This document shows, piece by piece, positions 49,867 through 59,533 of a DNA stretch of 64,000 nucleotides (position 1 is the first letter of the stretch; every line of letters begins with the position of its first letter). The stretch is taken from the NCBI GenBank assembly GCA_013306675.1, contig JABLUY010000020.1, positions 168,394-232,393 of the forward strand, given 5' to 3'. The notes beneath the pieces were generated by a model. That model was not told where the DNA came from. It did not search any database and saw only the letters and a list, made by a program, of their open reading frames with translations. The stretch comes from Thraustochytrium sp. TN22. Lineage: Eukaryota > Sar > Bigyra > Thraustochytrida > Thraustochytriidae. Position numbers and translations under genes: made by a program.

Positions 49867-50001
49867 GCATGTGTGCGCGTGCACGCATGGAAAAGCCACT
49901 CAGCCGCGGCGCGTGACTGGGACGGGTTGGCGCAGCGCGACATGCGCTGCACTGACAGTGAGTGATCGATCGAGTTTCCAAACAACAAACCACACCGAGC
50001 G

Positions 50002-50124
50002 TTGCACAAGCAGGCGTCGCGCAAGCAGGCGTCACGCAAGCGTGCATCGTGCGCGAGTAGGCGTCGCGCAAGTGGGCGTCGCGCAAGAAGGCGTCGCGCA
50101 AGTAGGCGTCGCGCAAGCGTCGTG
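50002..50124. repeat. 15-bp tandem repeat (GCAAGTAGGCGTCGC type), 7-8 copies
   Basis: Units of 15 bp differ at the variable positions after GCAAG and are otherwise well kept, with one longer unit. The array lies about 140 bp after the uL4m stop. Confidence 0.9.
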
Positions 50125-50435
50125 TATGACTATGGGCTGTCTGCCGGGCCCGCCTCCTTCCTGCTCTGCCGGCGGAGGGAGGCGCACAGCGCATCAACCT
50201 TCCAACGACCTCAACAACAACAGCAATCACAAAAAGCACAGCATTACAAAAAGTAACACCTTCATTTTCCCTGCAGACAACCTACTCCAGCCAGGGCTTG
50301 CCTTGCCGCGGCCTCTCTTTGTGCGGTCGTGCACGCGTCAATCATGAGGCGTCCAACGTCTCTACTACCGACAACCACAACACCGACGACAGCAAAGCTT
50401 CGAAGAAAAGGTCTCGAGAAAACGAGTGGTAGTGC

Positions 50436-50506
50436 CATGGTGGTACCACCATGCTTGCCAGTTCCCCCTTTTGATGAGAAAAAGGAAACCTGCTGGTTTC
50501 CTTTTT
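50436..50506. repeat. Palindrome and perfect 12-bp hairpin
   Basis: CATGGTGGTACCACCATG (50436-50453) is an 18-bp perfect palindrome. At 50479-50506 AAAAAGGAAACC and its exact complement flank a four-base loop (TGCT). A short CTCG/CGAG stem (50413-50426) precedes them. They lie in the convergent gap and might mark 3' ends or a structured RNA. Confidence 0.8.
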
Positions 50507-50728
50507 GAACGGACGCGCAAGCATCGCGTTCGGGGCCGCACACAACCTCAGCCGTTGTCCATACCGCATTTGCTTTGGGCGGTTGCACAAACGTCACGTA
50601 TTGGAAGCGTACAGGCGTATAACGTCAACAACATCACCATCACCATCACCATCAGGGCCAGATACAAAAAGCACGCACGCCCTACTTTTCCTTGCAGCAG
50701 GCAGGCGGCAGAACTAGTTGCTACTCTC

Positions 50729-51970
50729 TCACTGTGCCTCGGCATGCCGGCGCCGCCAGGCCTGGGCATAGGCGGCGCGGTCCTCGCGCGTCGGCAGCGC
50801 CGCAGCGTGGGCGATGAGCCGCAGGAGCATGGACGCGTTGTGCTGGTAAAGCAGCATCTGGCCCAGAAGCTCCTTGGCACTTAGCAGGTGCCGCAAGTAA
50901 CCGCGCGTGTGGTGCTTGCAAGCCCAGCACGGGCAGTCATGAACGATGGGTGCCTGGTCCTCACTGAGCAGCGTGTCGAGGAGGTTGAGCGTCACCGCAC
51001 GCGGGCCGGCGGCGGCGGCGTCCTCGGCCGCATCAGCAACGCCAAACACGAGCGCCGTATCGGTCTTTGTCAGCACAAAGGGCAGCGTCGTCTCCACCGC
51101 GTCCACGCCAGCGCCCAGCAGGTCCAGGAGGTGGTGCGGCGAGGCGCTCCCGAGCTGCGCGTACAGGTAGGCTGTCGCACCCAAGAAGGCGCGTGCCTCG
51201 CGCACGCGCTGGACTTGGTCGGCGTTGCTCAGGAAGCGAAGGTTGCCTAGCGCGAAGCCGACGTCCATCGTCGCCCCGGCGCTCCCCTCTGCCTCCACCC
51301 CCTCGGCACCCTCGGCCTTGGCGGCCTGCGCCGCCGCAGCCAAGCTGCGTGCTTGCACGTCCTTGTCGAGGCCCACCACGGGCAAGAGCAGACGCGCCGG
51401 CCGCCGCGGCGCCGCAGCCGCGCGCCACCAGCACACCGCCTCGCCCGCGCAGGCCGCCGCGCGCTTGAGGGCGCGGTCCGTGTGCTTGCGCGAGTACGTC
51501 GGCCCCACAGCCTCGTAGGGCGCCACGACCAGGTCGGCGCCCAGCGTGTCGCGCGCCATACTCAGGTATGCGTTCACGCTCACCGGGATGCGCTCCATGG
51601 CCATGGAGCACACGAAGAACTCGCTGCTCGTATCGGCGCCGCCCGACCCGCCGCTGCTCGCGCCCTTCCTCGCGCTCGCGAAGATGGTGCTGTCCGGCGG
51701 CGGCAGCAGGCCGTCGCGCACTTGCGCGACGATGCCCGTCTGCGCGTCCAGGCCCAGGAAGGACCGCACGTCGCCGCCGTCCTTGCCCTCCGCGTGCGCC
51801 TCCAGCGCCGCCTTGGCCGTCAGGGTCGTGCCCACGTCCGCGGCGAACGCGAGCGCGGCGCCATGCCCGCGGCCGTCCGCCGCCAGCTCCTCCAGCAGCT
51901 GCTGCGACAGGAACGCCGGTCGCCCGCCCGTCAGCGTCAGCACGCACGCGCCCACGCGCGCCTCGCCCAT
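50729..51970 (-). CDS. QTRT2: Queuine tRNA-ribosyltransferase accessory subunit 2
   Basis: The protein has 413 residues, the usual QTRT2 size. The zinc site is exact for the TGT family: C-P-C-W-A-C, then 25 residues to His (DCPCWACKHHTRGYLRHLLS ... YQHN). VEAVETTLP-like and ADLVVAPYE segments follow the TIM-barrel pattern. QTRT2 pairs with the catalytic QTRT1 to swap guanine 34 for queuine in tRNAs for Asp, Asn, His and Tyr; it holds the substrate complex and is itself inactive. It is assigned to subunit 2 rather than 1 because the barrel is divergent and the catalytic Asp region of QTRT1 is not apparent. Eukaryotes salvage queuine from bacteria, so this implies uptake from food or the environment. 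Intronless. Confidence 0.87.
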   Translation of the reverse strand: MGEARVGACVLTLTGGRPAFLSQQLLEELAADGRGHGAALAFAADVGTTLTAKAALEAHAEGKDGGDVRSFLGLDAQTGIVAQVRDGLLPPPDSTIFASARKGASSGGSGGADTSSEFFVCSMAMERIPVSVNAYLSMARDTLGADLVVAPYEAVGPTYSRKHTDRALKRAAACAGEAVCWWRAAAAPRRPARLLLPVVGLDKDVQARSLAAAAQAAKAEGAEGVEAEGSAGATMDVGFALGNLRFLSNADQVQRVREARAFLGATAYLYAQLGSASPHHLLDLLGAGVDAVETTLPFVLTKTDTALVFGVADAAEDAAAAGPRAVTLNLLDTLLSEDQAPIVHDCPCWACKHHTRGYLRHLLSAKELLGQMLLYQHNASMLLRLIAHAAALPTREDRAAYAQAWRRRHAEAQ

Positions 51971-52439
51971 GGCCGCCGTCGCGCCGCGCGCTGGCTGGCT
52001 GGCAAGTCTGTTTGGACTGAGCGCTGGTTGTCACCGTGACGGGCGGCCACGGGCGGTCGCGAGCGCCGCTCTCTCGTGGCACTGCCGCACTATGTAGCCT
52101 CTAGCAAGGCAGTCCGAGTGATCTTGTCTCGGCTCGAAGCCTTCTCCATGCAGTGCGGACAAGGACGACGTGGATGCCGTGGATGCCGCACAGGCCAGCC
52201 AGGCCAGCCAGGCCAGGCCTGTGCCACCGTGCTCCACCTCTCGCTCGCAAGTCTACTGCGTCTGCGTCTCGAACTTCCTCACGCCCACCAAGATGGGAAG
52301 ACATTTGATGTGAAGCAGCCCATGCATTCATCCGATTCCGTCTCTTCGCGATTGGCTTTCAAAAGTACTACAAAGGGTGGGCGCTCTGCACGCTCTCTCT
52401 CGCTCTGCGCGCTCTCTCTCGCTCTGCACGGTCTCTCGC
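51971..52439. other. Intergenic between QTRT2 and MSH2
   Basis: 469 bp, the 5' flank of QTRT2 and the 3' flank of MSH2 (both minus strand). It has a GCCAGCCAG run (52193-52215) and a CTCTCTCGCTCTGC repeat (52382-52440) that reaches the MSH2 stop. No gene is seen. Confidence 0.6.
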
Positions 52440-54875
52440 TCAAGCAGCAAAGAGCGCGCGAACCTTGGCGACGTCGGCAGCCTCAGTCTTGGGCAGTTTG
52501 GCAAAAGCAAGGACCTGCTGGAGGGCGTGGTCGGCCGCAGCGCGCGTGTTGTCGGAGGTGGCGGTGTTGAGGCGCTCGAGCTGGTCGGCCTTGCGCTTGG
52601 CGGAGGCGATGACGTCGGCGGGGAAGCCGGCCATGCGCGCAATGTTGATGCCAAAGGACTCATGGCAAGGGCCCTTCTTGACGTTGTAGAGCATGGTGAT
52701 GGCGTCGTCGGTGGCCATGGCGGCGACGTGTTTGTTGGAGACGAGACCGGGTGCAACCTCATCTTGGAGGACGGTGAGCTCGTGGAAGTGTGTGGCGAAG
52801 AGGCAGAAGCAGCGCACCTTGGTGGCGAGGAAGTTGGAGATGGCCCAGGCGAGGCCGAAGCCATCATAGGTGGAGGTGCCGCGGCCGAGCTCGTCGATGA
52901 TCACGAGGGAGTTGGAGGTGGCGGTGGAGACAATTGCGGAGGCGTCGAGCATCTCGGCCATGAAGGTGGAGACGCCGCGCAGCTGCTCGTCGCTGGCGCC
53001 AACGCGCGCGAGGACGGCGTCGACGATGGGCAGGTGCGCGGCCTCGGCCGGCACGAAGCTGCCGAGCTGGGCCATGACGAGGATGGCGCCGAGCTGGCGA
53101 ATGTAAGTGCTCTTGCCGCCCATGTTGGGGCCGGTGATGATCTGGAAGCGGCCCGTGTCACGGCGGGTGTCGGCGTCAGCGGCCGCCTCGGCGCCCCCCA
53201 TGGCGTAGTCGTTGGCGATGAAGTCCACGTCGTCGAGGTGCTCCAAGCACGGGTGGCGCGCGGTCTGCAGGCGGATGCAGCGCTCGGCGGCGGGCGCGTC
53301 GAGCGGCGCGAGCTCGGGCTGAACATAGGAGGCTGGCGCGTAGGCGGCGGCGTGCGCAAGGCTGGCGAGGACGTCGAGCTGGCTCGCCAGGCTGGCGGCC
53401 GCTTCGAAGAGAGGCTCGAAGGTGGCCGCGACCTGCGCGGCCTGCTGCACGAGCTTGGACTGCGCCGACTCGATGCGCTCGAGAGTGTCGGTGTGGCGCT
53501 CCGAGAGAGTCTGCAGGTCGCTCGTGGTCCAGCGGATGCCGGCGCTGACCACGCTCAGGTACTTGTAGCGGTCTCCCTTGAGCTTGCGCAGCGCATCATC
53601 GTGGCTCTTGTTGATGCGAAAATGGAAACCGTAGGTGCGCAGCATGGCCGGGTCCGTCTCGAAGCGCGCATTGAGGCCGGCCAACGCCGAGTCCTCGAGC
53701 GCCTGGCGCGCGTCCTGCACGGTGTTCTGCACCTTGGCCAGCTTCTCATAGAGCGCAGCGAGCTCGCCGGTCTCGTCGTGCTGCGCCTGCACGCGAAACT
53801 CGGCCGGCGCGTGTTCCATGTCCAGCACGCCCTCCACGAGCTCTAGGTACTTGCCGAAGCGGTTCTTGGTGCTCAGCGCAGCCACCTGCTCGCCAAGCGC
53901 GGCCAGCGCCTCGCAAGCCGGCGCGTCGCCGGCCGCCTCCTCGCGAAGAGCGGCGGCCAAGGCCGGCAGCCGACGCGCGAACTCGTACAGCGTGTACATC
54001 TCCTTGAGGCCGCCGCGCGGGCGATCGCCGCGCAGGCGCCGCGTGAGGCGCGCCACGTCCGGGACCTGCTTGAGCTGCTGGCGCACCTCGGTGCGCCGTA
54101 CCTCATCGTCCTTGAGGGCCGCCACGAGGCCCTGGCGTTTGCGGATCTCGGCCGCGTCCAGCAGGGGCTGCCGCAGCCAGCGCCGCAGCAGGCGCGCGCC
54201 GAGCTCCTTGGTAACGCAGTGGTTGAGCACACCAAAGACGCTGGCGGCCTTCTCTTGCACGACGGCGCGGCCGTCGGCACCGGAGGCCGACGCAGGGAAG
54301 AGGTTGAGCGCCTCCACCGCCGCGGCGTCCAGGCGCATGTACTGGTCCAGGCGGCCCAGCACGAGCTCAAAGCTCCCGCGCGCACCCTCATCCTCCAGCA
54401 GCGCGCACTTGCGCACCAGCGCGGCCAGAGCGCGCGCGCCCAGAGCGCCCTCGTCTTCCACGGACCGCAGCGCCGCGAGCGCGCCAGCCTCGCTGCCCGT
54501 CAGCGTCGCCACGTCCTGCGCCAGCGCGTCGCTCTTGAGGTCGGCGTTGGCCAGCGCCTCCTTGGCGCTCAGATCGAGCCCCTTCTCGCCCAGCAGCTTG
54601 GCCACGGCCTCGCCGCCCGCGTAGTACACCGCCTGGATCCCGCTCGCGCCGCCCAGCTGCACCAGCAGGCTCTCCAGGTTCGTCAGCGCCTCGCAGTCCT
54701 CGAACTCGTACACGGTCAGCCGCCCGCTCTTGGTGTCCTCCATGCCGTCACGCGCGCGCTCCTCCAGCACGGCCACGCCCACGCGAGTCGAGCTCGCCTT
54801 GCTCGCCGCGCCCACCTCCACCGCCACCGAGCACAGCTCCACGCCCGCCTCGCCGCCGCCCTCCTCGGCCTCCAT
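52440..54875 (-). CDS. MSH2: DNA mismatch repair ATPase MSH2, lacking N-terminal domain I
   Basis: The protein has 811 residues; human MSH2 has 934. It starts inside domain II: VGVAVLEERARDGMEDTKSG and ALTNLESLLVQLGG align with the human region after about residue 124. Core and lever helices follow (DQYMRLDAAAVEALNLFP, LLRRWLRQPLLDAAEI, RYKYLSVVSAGIRWTTSDL). The ATPase is intact: Walker A GPNMGGKST (about residue 580), GVSTFMAEM, Walker B IIDELGRGTSTYDG, and FATHFHEL. MSH2 pairs with MSH6 or MSH3 to find mismatches and loops. No upstream frame coding domain I is visible in the 605 bp before the divergent NOP2 gene, so the short form seems real unless far or tiny exons exist. Sequence quality looks good, with no internal frameshift. 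Confidence 0.92.
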   Translation of the reverse strand: MEAEEGGGEAGVELCSVAVEVGAASKASSTRVGVAVLEERARDGMEDTKSGRLTVYEFEDCEALTNLESLLVQLGGASGIQAVYYAGGEAVAKLLGEKGLDLSAKEALANADLKSDALAQDVATLTGSEAGALAALRSVEDEGALGARALAALVRKCALLEDEGARGSFELVLGRLDQYMRLDAAAVEALNLFPASASGADGRAVVQEKAASVFGVLNHCVTKELGARLLRRWLRQPLLDAAEIRKRQGLVAALKDDEVRRTEVRQQLKQVPDVARLTRRLRGDRPRGGLKEMYTLYEFARRLPALAAALREEAAGDAPACEALAALGEQVAALSTKNRFGKYLELVEGVLDMEHAPAEFRVQAQHDETGELAALYEKLAKVQNTVQDARQALEDSALAGLNARFETDPAMLRTYGFHFRINKSHDDALRKLKGDRYKYLSVVSAGIRWTTSDLQTLSERHTDTLERIESAQSKLVQQAAQVAATFEPLFEAAASLASQLDVLASLAHAAAYAPASYVQPELAPLDAPAAERCIRLQTARHPCLEHLDDVDFIANDYAMGGAEAAADADTRRDTGRFQIITGPNMGGKSTYIRQLGAILVMAQLGSFVPAEAAHLPIVDAVLARVGASDEQLRGVSTFMAEMLDASAIVSTATSNSLVIIDELGRGTSTYDGFGLAWAISNFLATKVRCFCLFATHFHELTVLQDEVAPGLVSNKHVAAMATDDAITMLYNVKKGPCHESFGINIARMAGFPADVIASAKRKADQLERLNTATSDNTRAAADHALQQVLAFAKLPKTEAADVAKVRALFAA

Positions 54876-54992
54876 CGCGGCGGTGGTTAGGTTCTTCTCG
54901 CACGGCTTTGCGAGCGAGCCCAGCCTCCACGGGCGGCCGTCCAGGCCTCCGGCTGCCGCGCAGCCGAGCCGGCGCCGCTGCTGCCGCCGTCA

Positions 54993-55025
<33 letters not shown>

Positions 55026-55480
55026 ACCGCCGCCGCCGCCGCTGCCGCGCGCGCGCGACGTTGAACTCAAGTTGGTCTGCCTGCCTGACGCCGCCGGGCC
55101 GGGCTGGCCTGGTCTGGCCGTCTCGGCGGGGCCCCGCGCACTGGGTGTGCACACGCACACCCGGTGCGCGGTCTAAGGCAGATGGGCCTCTTCGCGCGCG
55201 GGTGGGTGGCGGCGCCGCGCGGGCGGGTCTCGCGCGTCAGGGGCGCGGCGGCAGACGCGAGCGGGCGCGGCGACGGGCGCGGCGCCGCGGGAGGGTGCTC
55301 TGCGCGGAGGGGCGTGCCCGGTTTGCGCAGCTCGCCGGCCGTGAGAGTCCGGCTACGTGCGGGCCAGGGTGCGCTCTGGGCGGGCGGGCAGGCGCGGGGC
55401 TGCGAACCGAGGCGACGGGCTGCACAGAACCAGCCAGCCAAACCAGTCGCTAGGCAGGCCAGCGAGGCCAGGTCGGCAGG
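54876..55480. promoter_or_regulatory. Divergent promoter region, MSH2 / NOP2
   Basis: 605 bp between start codons. It has a CCGCCG/CCACCA trinucleotide run (about 54996-55045) and TTGAACTCAAGTTGG (55061-55075), close to the octamer found in other 5' flanks. No frame resembles MSH2 domain I. Confidence 0.45.
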
Positions 55481-57865
55481 ATGGCCACGGCCGGGCGCAA
55501 GCGCAGGAGCACGGGCGGCGTGGTGACCCCGTCGCGCACGCAGAAGTCGCGCGAGCAGCGCGAGGAGGTCCAGAAGCGCCAGGCCAAGACGGCCAAGGTG
55601 GACCGCCGCAAGAAGCGCCGCACTGAGGCCGAGGAGGTCCGGACCCCGCGCCGCAGCAAGCTGGCGGATGAGCTCATGATGCAGGAGGACGACAGCGACG
55701 GCAGCGACGCGGACGAGGTGGCCGAGCTTGGCCAGGAGATCAGCGACCGCATCCGCCGCACCATCGAGAAGAAGGTTGGCAAGCAGCTCAAGGGCGCCGC
55801 CAAGAACGAGCTCATCGAGGACCTCCAGAAGTCCATTCTGTCCAGTCTGCTTGACACGGGCGACGACGAGGATGACGAAGGCGAAGAGGACGACGAGGAC
55901 GAGGACGAAGACGAGGAGGAGGAGGAGGAGGAGGATGTGCCTGCCAAGAAGGCCTCCAGCAAGAAGGCATCGAAGTCCAAGGCGGCGCTCATGGATGAGG
56001 ACGATGACGACAACGAGGACGAGGAGGAGGAGGAGGAGGAGGAGGAGGAAAGTGAGGCTGAGGCTGAGGAGGAGGACGAAGAGGATGACGACGAGGAGGA
56101 TGAGGTCCAGGCGCCCAAGTCCGCCAAGAAGGCCATGAATGGCAAGGTGGCAGCGCTCGCCGCCGCAGCCGTCGAGGAGGAGGACGAAGAGGACGAAGAG
56201 GACGAAGAGGACGAGGAAGAGGACCTCGAGGCAGCACCTCGCAAGCCGGCGAAACGCATGTTTGAGGGCCCCGAAGATGAGGACGAAGAGGAGGATGAGC
56301 CCGATTTTGCGGCGGGCTTTCGCAACAAGGGCGTTGAATCGGACGAGGAGTCCATGGAAGAAGACGAGGACGAGGAGGAGGAGGAGGAGGAAGAGGACGT
56401 CTCGCGCGTGATGGAGGTCTTCGAGCTGCCGGAGGAGGGCGCTGCGGACGCCGAGGACCCGGCGACCGTGCAGCAGCGCATCAAGGAGATTCTGGGCACG
56501 CTGGCGAACTTTCGCAAGATGTCCAAGGGCCAGGCGCGCTCGGACATCATCGAGCAGCTGGTCAAGGATTGCGCGCGGTTTTACGGATACCTGCCGGGCC
56601 TGATCGAGCTCTTCTTGAACCTGTTCAGCCCAAGCGAGATGGTAGAGTTCCTCGAGTCGAACGAGACGCCGCGGCCCACGGTGATCCGCGTGAACACGCT
56701 CAAGGCGAAGCGGCGCGACCTGGCCAAGGTGCTCACGCAGCGCGGCGTGAGCCTGGAGCCGCTTGCGGACTGGTCCGACGTCGGTCTCAAGGTGTTCGAG
56801 TCCAGTGTGCCCATCGGCGCGACGCCCGAGTACCTGGCGGGCCACTACATGCTGCAGAGCGCGTCGTCATTCACGCCCGTGCTGGCGCTGGCGCCGCAGG
56901 AGGGCGAGCGCGTGCTGGACCTGGCGAGCGCACCAGGTGGCAAGACCACCTACATCTCGCAGCTCATGCGCAACACGGGCCTGATTGTGGCCAACGACCA
57001 CAACAAGGACCGCATCCAGTCCACCGTGGCCAACAGCGCGCGCCTGGGCTGCCGCAACATTGTGCACTGCTGCTACGACGGCCGCAAGTTCCCCGAGGTC
57101 ATGGGCGGCTTTGACCGCGTGCTCCTGGACGCGCCCTGCTCCGGCCTTGGCGTCATCCAGCGCGACCCGTCCGTCAAGATGACGCGCACGCTGGACGATA
57201 TCCGCACCACGGCCAAGCTGCAGAAGCAGCTCCTGCTCTCCGCCATCGACTCGGTCGACTTCCGCTCCAAGACTGGCGGCTTCATCGTCTACTCCACTTG
57301 CTCCGTCTCTGCCGAGGAGAACGAGATGGTTGTGCAGTACGCCCTGGAGAAGCGCGACGTTGTCCTCGTCGACACGGGCCTCTCTGTCGGCCACCCGGGC
57401 ATGACCCGCTACAACAAGTACCGCTTTCACCCTTCCCTCAAGCTCACGCGCCGCTTTTACCCGCACGCACACAACATGGATGGTTTCTTCCTCGCCAAGT
57501 TCAAGAAGCTCTCCAACCGCGACAGCGTCCTCGCCAACAACGCCTCCGACGCCGACGCCGTGCCGGTCGCGGACGTCGACGTTGAGGAGGACGAGGACGA
57601 CCAGGAGGAGAAGGCCATTGAGAAGCAGGCCGCGCCGAGCAAGAAGAAGAAGACCGGCGCGGCGAATGGCACCAAGGCCGCTCAAAAGGCGAAGAACGAC
57701 AAGGCAGCCACGTCGAACGACAGCAAGGCCAAGGCCAAGGCCAACGGCAAGGCCGCTTCGACGCCCGCCAAGGCCAGCGCTACGCCGTCCAAGCCCGCGG
57801 CCGCCAAGAGCACGTCCAAGAAGAAGACGGCCAAGTCTGCGCTCAAGGCCAAACCACTGGCATGA
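55481..57865 (+). CDS. NOP2: NOP2/NSUN1, nucleolar rRNA m5C methyltransferase
   Basis: The protein has 794 residues. A basic head (RRKKRRTEAEE) is followed by a very long acidic region (about 65-320, runs of Glu/Asp with Lys-rich islands), then the catalytic half (about 328-685). VLDLASAPGGKTT (about 478) binds SAM. LLDAPCSGLGVIQRDPSVK holds the PC motif Cys (about 553), and YSTCSVSAEENE the second, catalytic Cys (about 607). RYNKYRFHPSLKLTRRFYPH and NMDGFF are the NOP2-specific end. NOP2 methylates a cytosine of the large rRNA and is needed for 60S assembly in the nucleolus. The C-terminal tail is Lys/Ala-rich (KKKTGAANGTK), as in other NOP2 proteins. The acidic tract is longer than usual. 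Intronless. Confidence 0.95.
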   Translation: MATAGRKRRSTGGVVTPSRTQKSREQREEVQKRQAKTAKVDRRKKRRTEAEEVRTPRRSKLADELMMQEDDSDGSDADEVAELGQEISDRIRRTIEKKVGKQLKGAAKNELIEDLQKSILSSLLDTGDDEDDEGEEDDEDEDEDEEEEEEEDVPAKKASSKKASKSKAALMDEDDDDNEDEEEEEEEEEESEAEAEEEDEEDDDEEDEVQAPKSAKKAMNGKVAALAAAAVEEEDEEDEEDEEDEEEDLEAAPRKPAKRMFEGPEDEDEEEDEPDFAAGFRNKGVESDEESMEEDEDEEEEEEEEDVSRVMEVFELPEEGAADAEDPATVQQRIKEILGTLANFRKMSKGQARSDIIEQLVKDCARFYGYLPGLIELFLNLFSPSEMVEFLESNETPRPTVIRVNTLKAKRRDLAKVLTQRGVSLEPLADWSDVGLKVFESSVPIGATPEYLAGHYMLQSASSFTPVLALAPQEGERVLDLASAPGGKTTYISQLMRNTGLIVANDHNKDRIQSTVANSARLGCRNIVHCCYDGRKFPEVMGGFDRVLLDAPCSGLGVIQRDPSVKMTRTLDDIRTTAKLQKQLLLSAIDSVDFRSKTGGFIVYSTCSVSAEENEMVVQYALEKRDVVLVDTGLSVGHPGMTRYNKYRFHPSLKLTRRFYPHAHNMDGFFLAKFKKLSNRDSVLANNASDADAVPVADVDVEEDEDDQEEKAIEKQAAPSKKKKTGAANGTKAAQKAKNDKAATSNDSKAKAKANGKAASTPAKASATPSKPAAAKSTSKKKTAKSALKAKPLA

Positions 57866-59098
57866 TTTTCCGCACGTGCCGCGTCCGTGCCGCCGACGCA
57901 CTTTTATTCGTACCTTCGTAGTCTTGACCGTGTGTGGATTTTTTTTTGCAGCGCAGTGCAGCCGGTTCCGTGCTCAGTAAAGTTTCGGCCAGCCTGCAGT
58001 GAGTGGTGGCGGACATCTTCAAGTCGCGCCGCTGCCAACTCTAACGTTTGGCCGCGGATTTTGTTTTGAGCCGCCCCGGGGACTCCTGCGGCGCCAGAGA
58101 GACCGCCGGCTCGCTGACACAGACTGGAGTTCAAGTTCAAGTTCTGCTCGGGGTCCAGCCTCCGATCCGCGCCGGCGCCGGTCCCTCTTCAGCCAGCGTC
58201 GCGTCTCGACTCCCCGCACGGCGCACGCGCTCCTCCCGGCGCTCTCCCTGCCGTTCTTCCTCCTCGTCGCTCCACTGGCACGTCGCACGACTCGCACCAC
58301 CTCGTCGCCCTCGTCTCGGGCTACCTTGTTCGCCTGCAGCCGGCGCTGCGCCGCTGCGCCGCGCGGCCGCGCGGCCGCCAGCTGCGCCAGGCCGCGCGCG
58401 CGACTGGCGAGCGGGCTTCGCCCGGCTGGCTGCCTGCCTGCCTGCCCGGCTCGGCGGGCTGTTTGCCGCTGCTCGCGCGCGAGAGGGCGAAGGGCCTCGA
58501 GTCGCCGAGCAGCTCGCGGGCCTGCGCGCCCAGCTGCAGCGCGAGGAGCTCAGCAGCCTGGCCGAACCACCTCGCCGGCAGGCGCTCAGCTTGGGATCTT
58601 TCTTTCTGCGCGCGCACGCCACGCACGGGCGGCGAGGCGGGGCGAGGCGAGGCGCGCGACGAGCGGGCCCCGCCGAGGCGCCCGGCTCGAGCGCTTCAAG
58701 TTCGTGCTCCGGGTCCGCCAGCGCTTTCGAGCGAGGCCACGCCTCGCGGCGAGGAAAACTTGCGTGTGCGCCTGCCTGCCTGCCTGCCTGGCGGCCAGCG
58801 CCAGCCCTGCGCGGGCAGCCGCGCACGCGCAGGCAGGCAGGCAGCGGCGGCGGCCAGCGCAGCCCGGGCGGCCGCCGCCGCGGGCCCGAGCGCGGCGAAC
58901 CCGGCGCCTGCCGGGTCCAGCCCGACCGCGAGCGGCTGCAGCCGGGCAGCCTAGCCGGGCTAGCTGGCCAGCTGACGCCGACCCAACGCCCTTCAAGTTT
59001 GTCGTCACTCAGGCTGATCAGAGCGCGCTTGCTTGTTTGGTTGCCTCCGTCGTCGATCGAAGTTCTGGGCGAGCGCGCGGCAGACGCGCAAGCGGCGC

Positions 59099-59129
<31 letters not shown>

Positions 59130-59533
59130 CGGCGGCGGCGGCGGCGCGCGCGCGCGCGGCGGCGGCGAGCTCGGCGCGGCGCGGCGCGGCGCGGCGCGGC
59201 GGCGCGGCGGCGGCGGCGGCGCGACGACCGCGCGGCCTGGCGCGCCGAGCAGGCAGGCAGGCAGGCCAGGCGGGCAGCAGGCAGGCGAGCGGCGCGCGCG
59301 AGCGGCGGCGCGAGAGGAGGCGGGAGGCGCGCGGCGCGCGAGAGGGGCCGCGGCGCGTGCGAGGGAGGGGAGCGGAGACGGGGAGCGCGGGCGGGAGGCA
59401 CGCGCCCGCGCGCAGGGAGAGACGCGGAGGGAGGAGCCGCCGGGCTGGTAGGCGAGGCGCAGGCGCACGAAGCGCAGCGGGCGCGAGGCCGGGCGGGAGC
59501 AGGCGCTGACGTGCCTGGCGTGCCCCTGCGCGC
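57866..59533. other. Intergenic, 1.7 kb, extremely GC-rich
   Basis: No supported gene. The first 150 bp are T-richer and probably carry the NOP2 3' end. TTCAAGTTCAAGTT (58129-58142) and single TTCAAGTT octamers (58694, 58990) occur upstream of the PH-EDR2 start. CCTG units (58772-58790), a GCGGCGG block (59095-59225) and GCAGGC units (59250-59285) are present. Frames of 470-570 codons on both strands are Arg/Ala-only artefacts. Confidence 0.65.

Larger units (their letters stand above)
49867..50728. other. Convergent intergenic region with repeats and hairpins
   Basis: 862 bp between the uL4m and QTRT2 stops. It holds a 15-bp tandem array (50002-50124) and a series of inverted repeats (50413-50506). 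The sequence around 50200-50660 is clearly less GC-rich than the surroundings (CAACAACAACAGC, ATCACCATCACCATC). No gene is supported. Confidence 0.6.

Noticed and set aside
55067-56845. Long minus-strand frames (592 and 371 codons) opposite NOP2
   Set aside because: Poly-Leu and poly-Ser tracts are the complement of the NOP2 Glu/Asp codons; no gene of their own.
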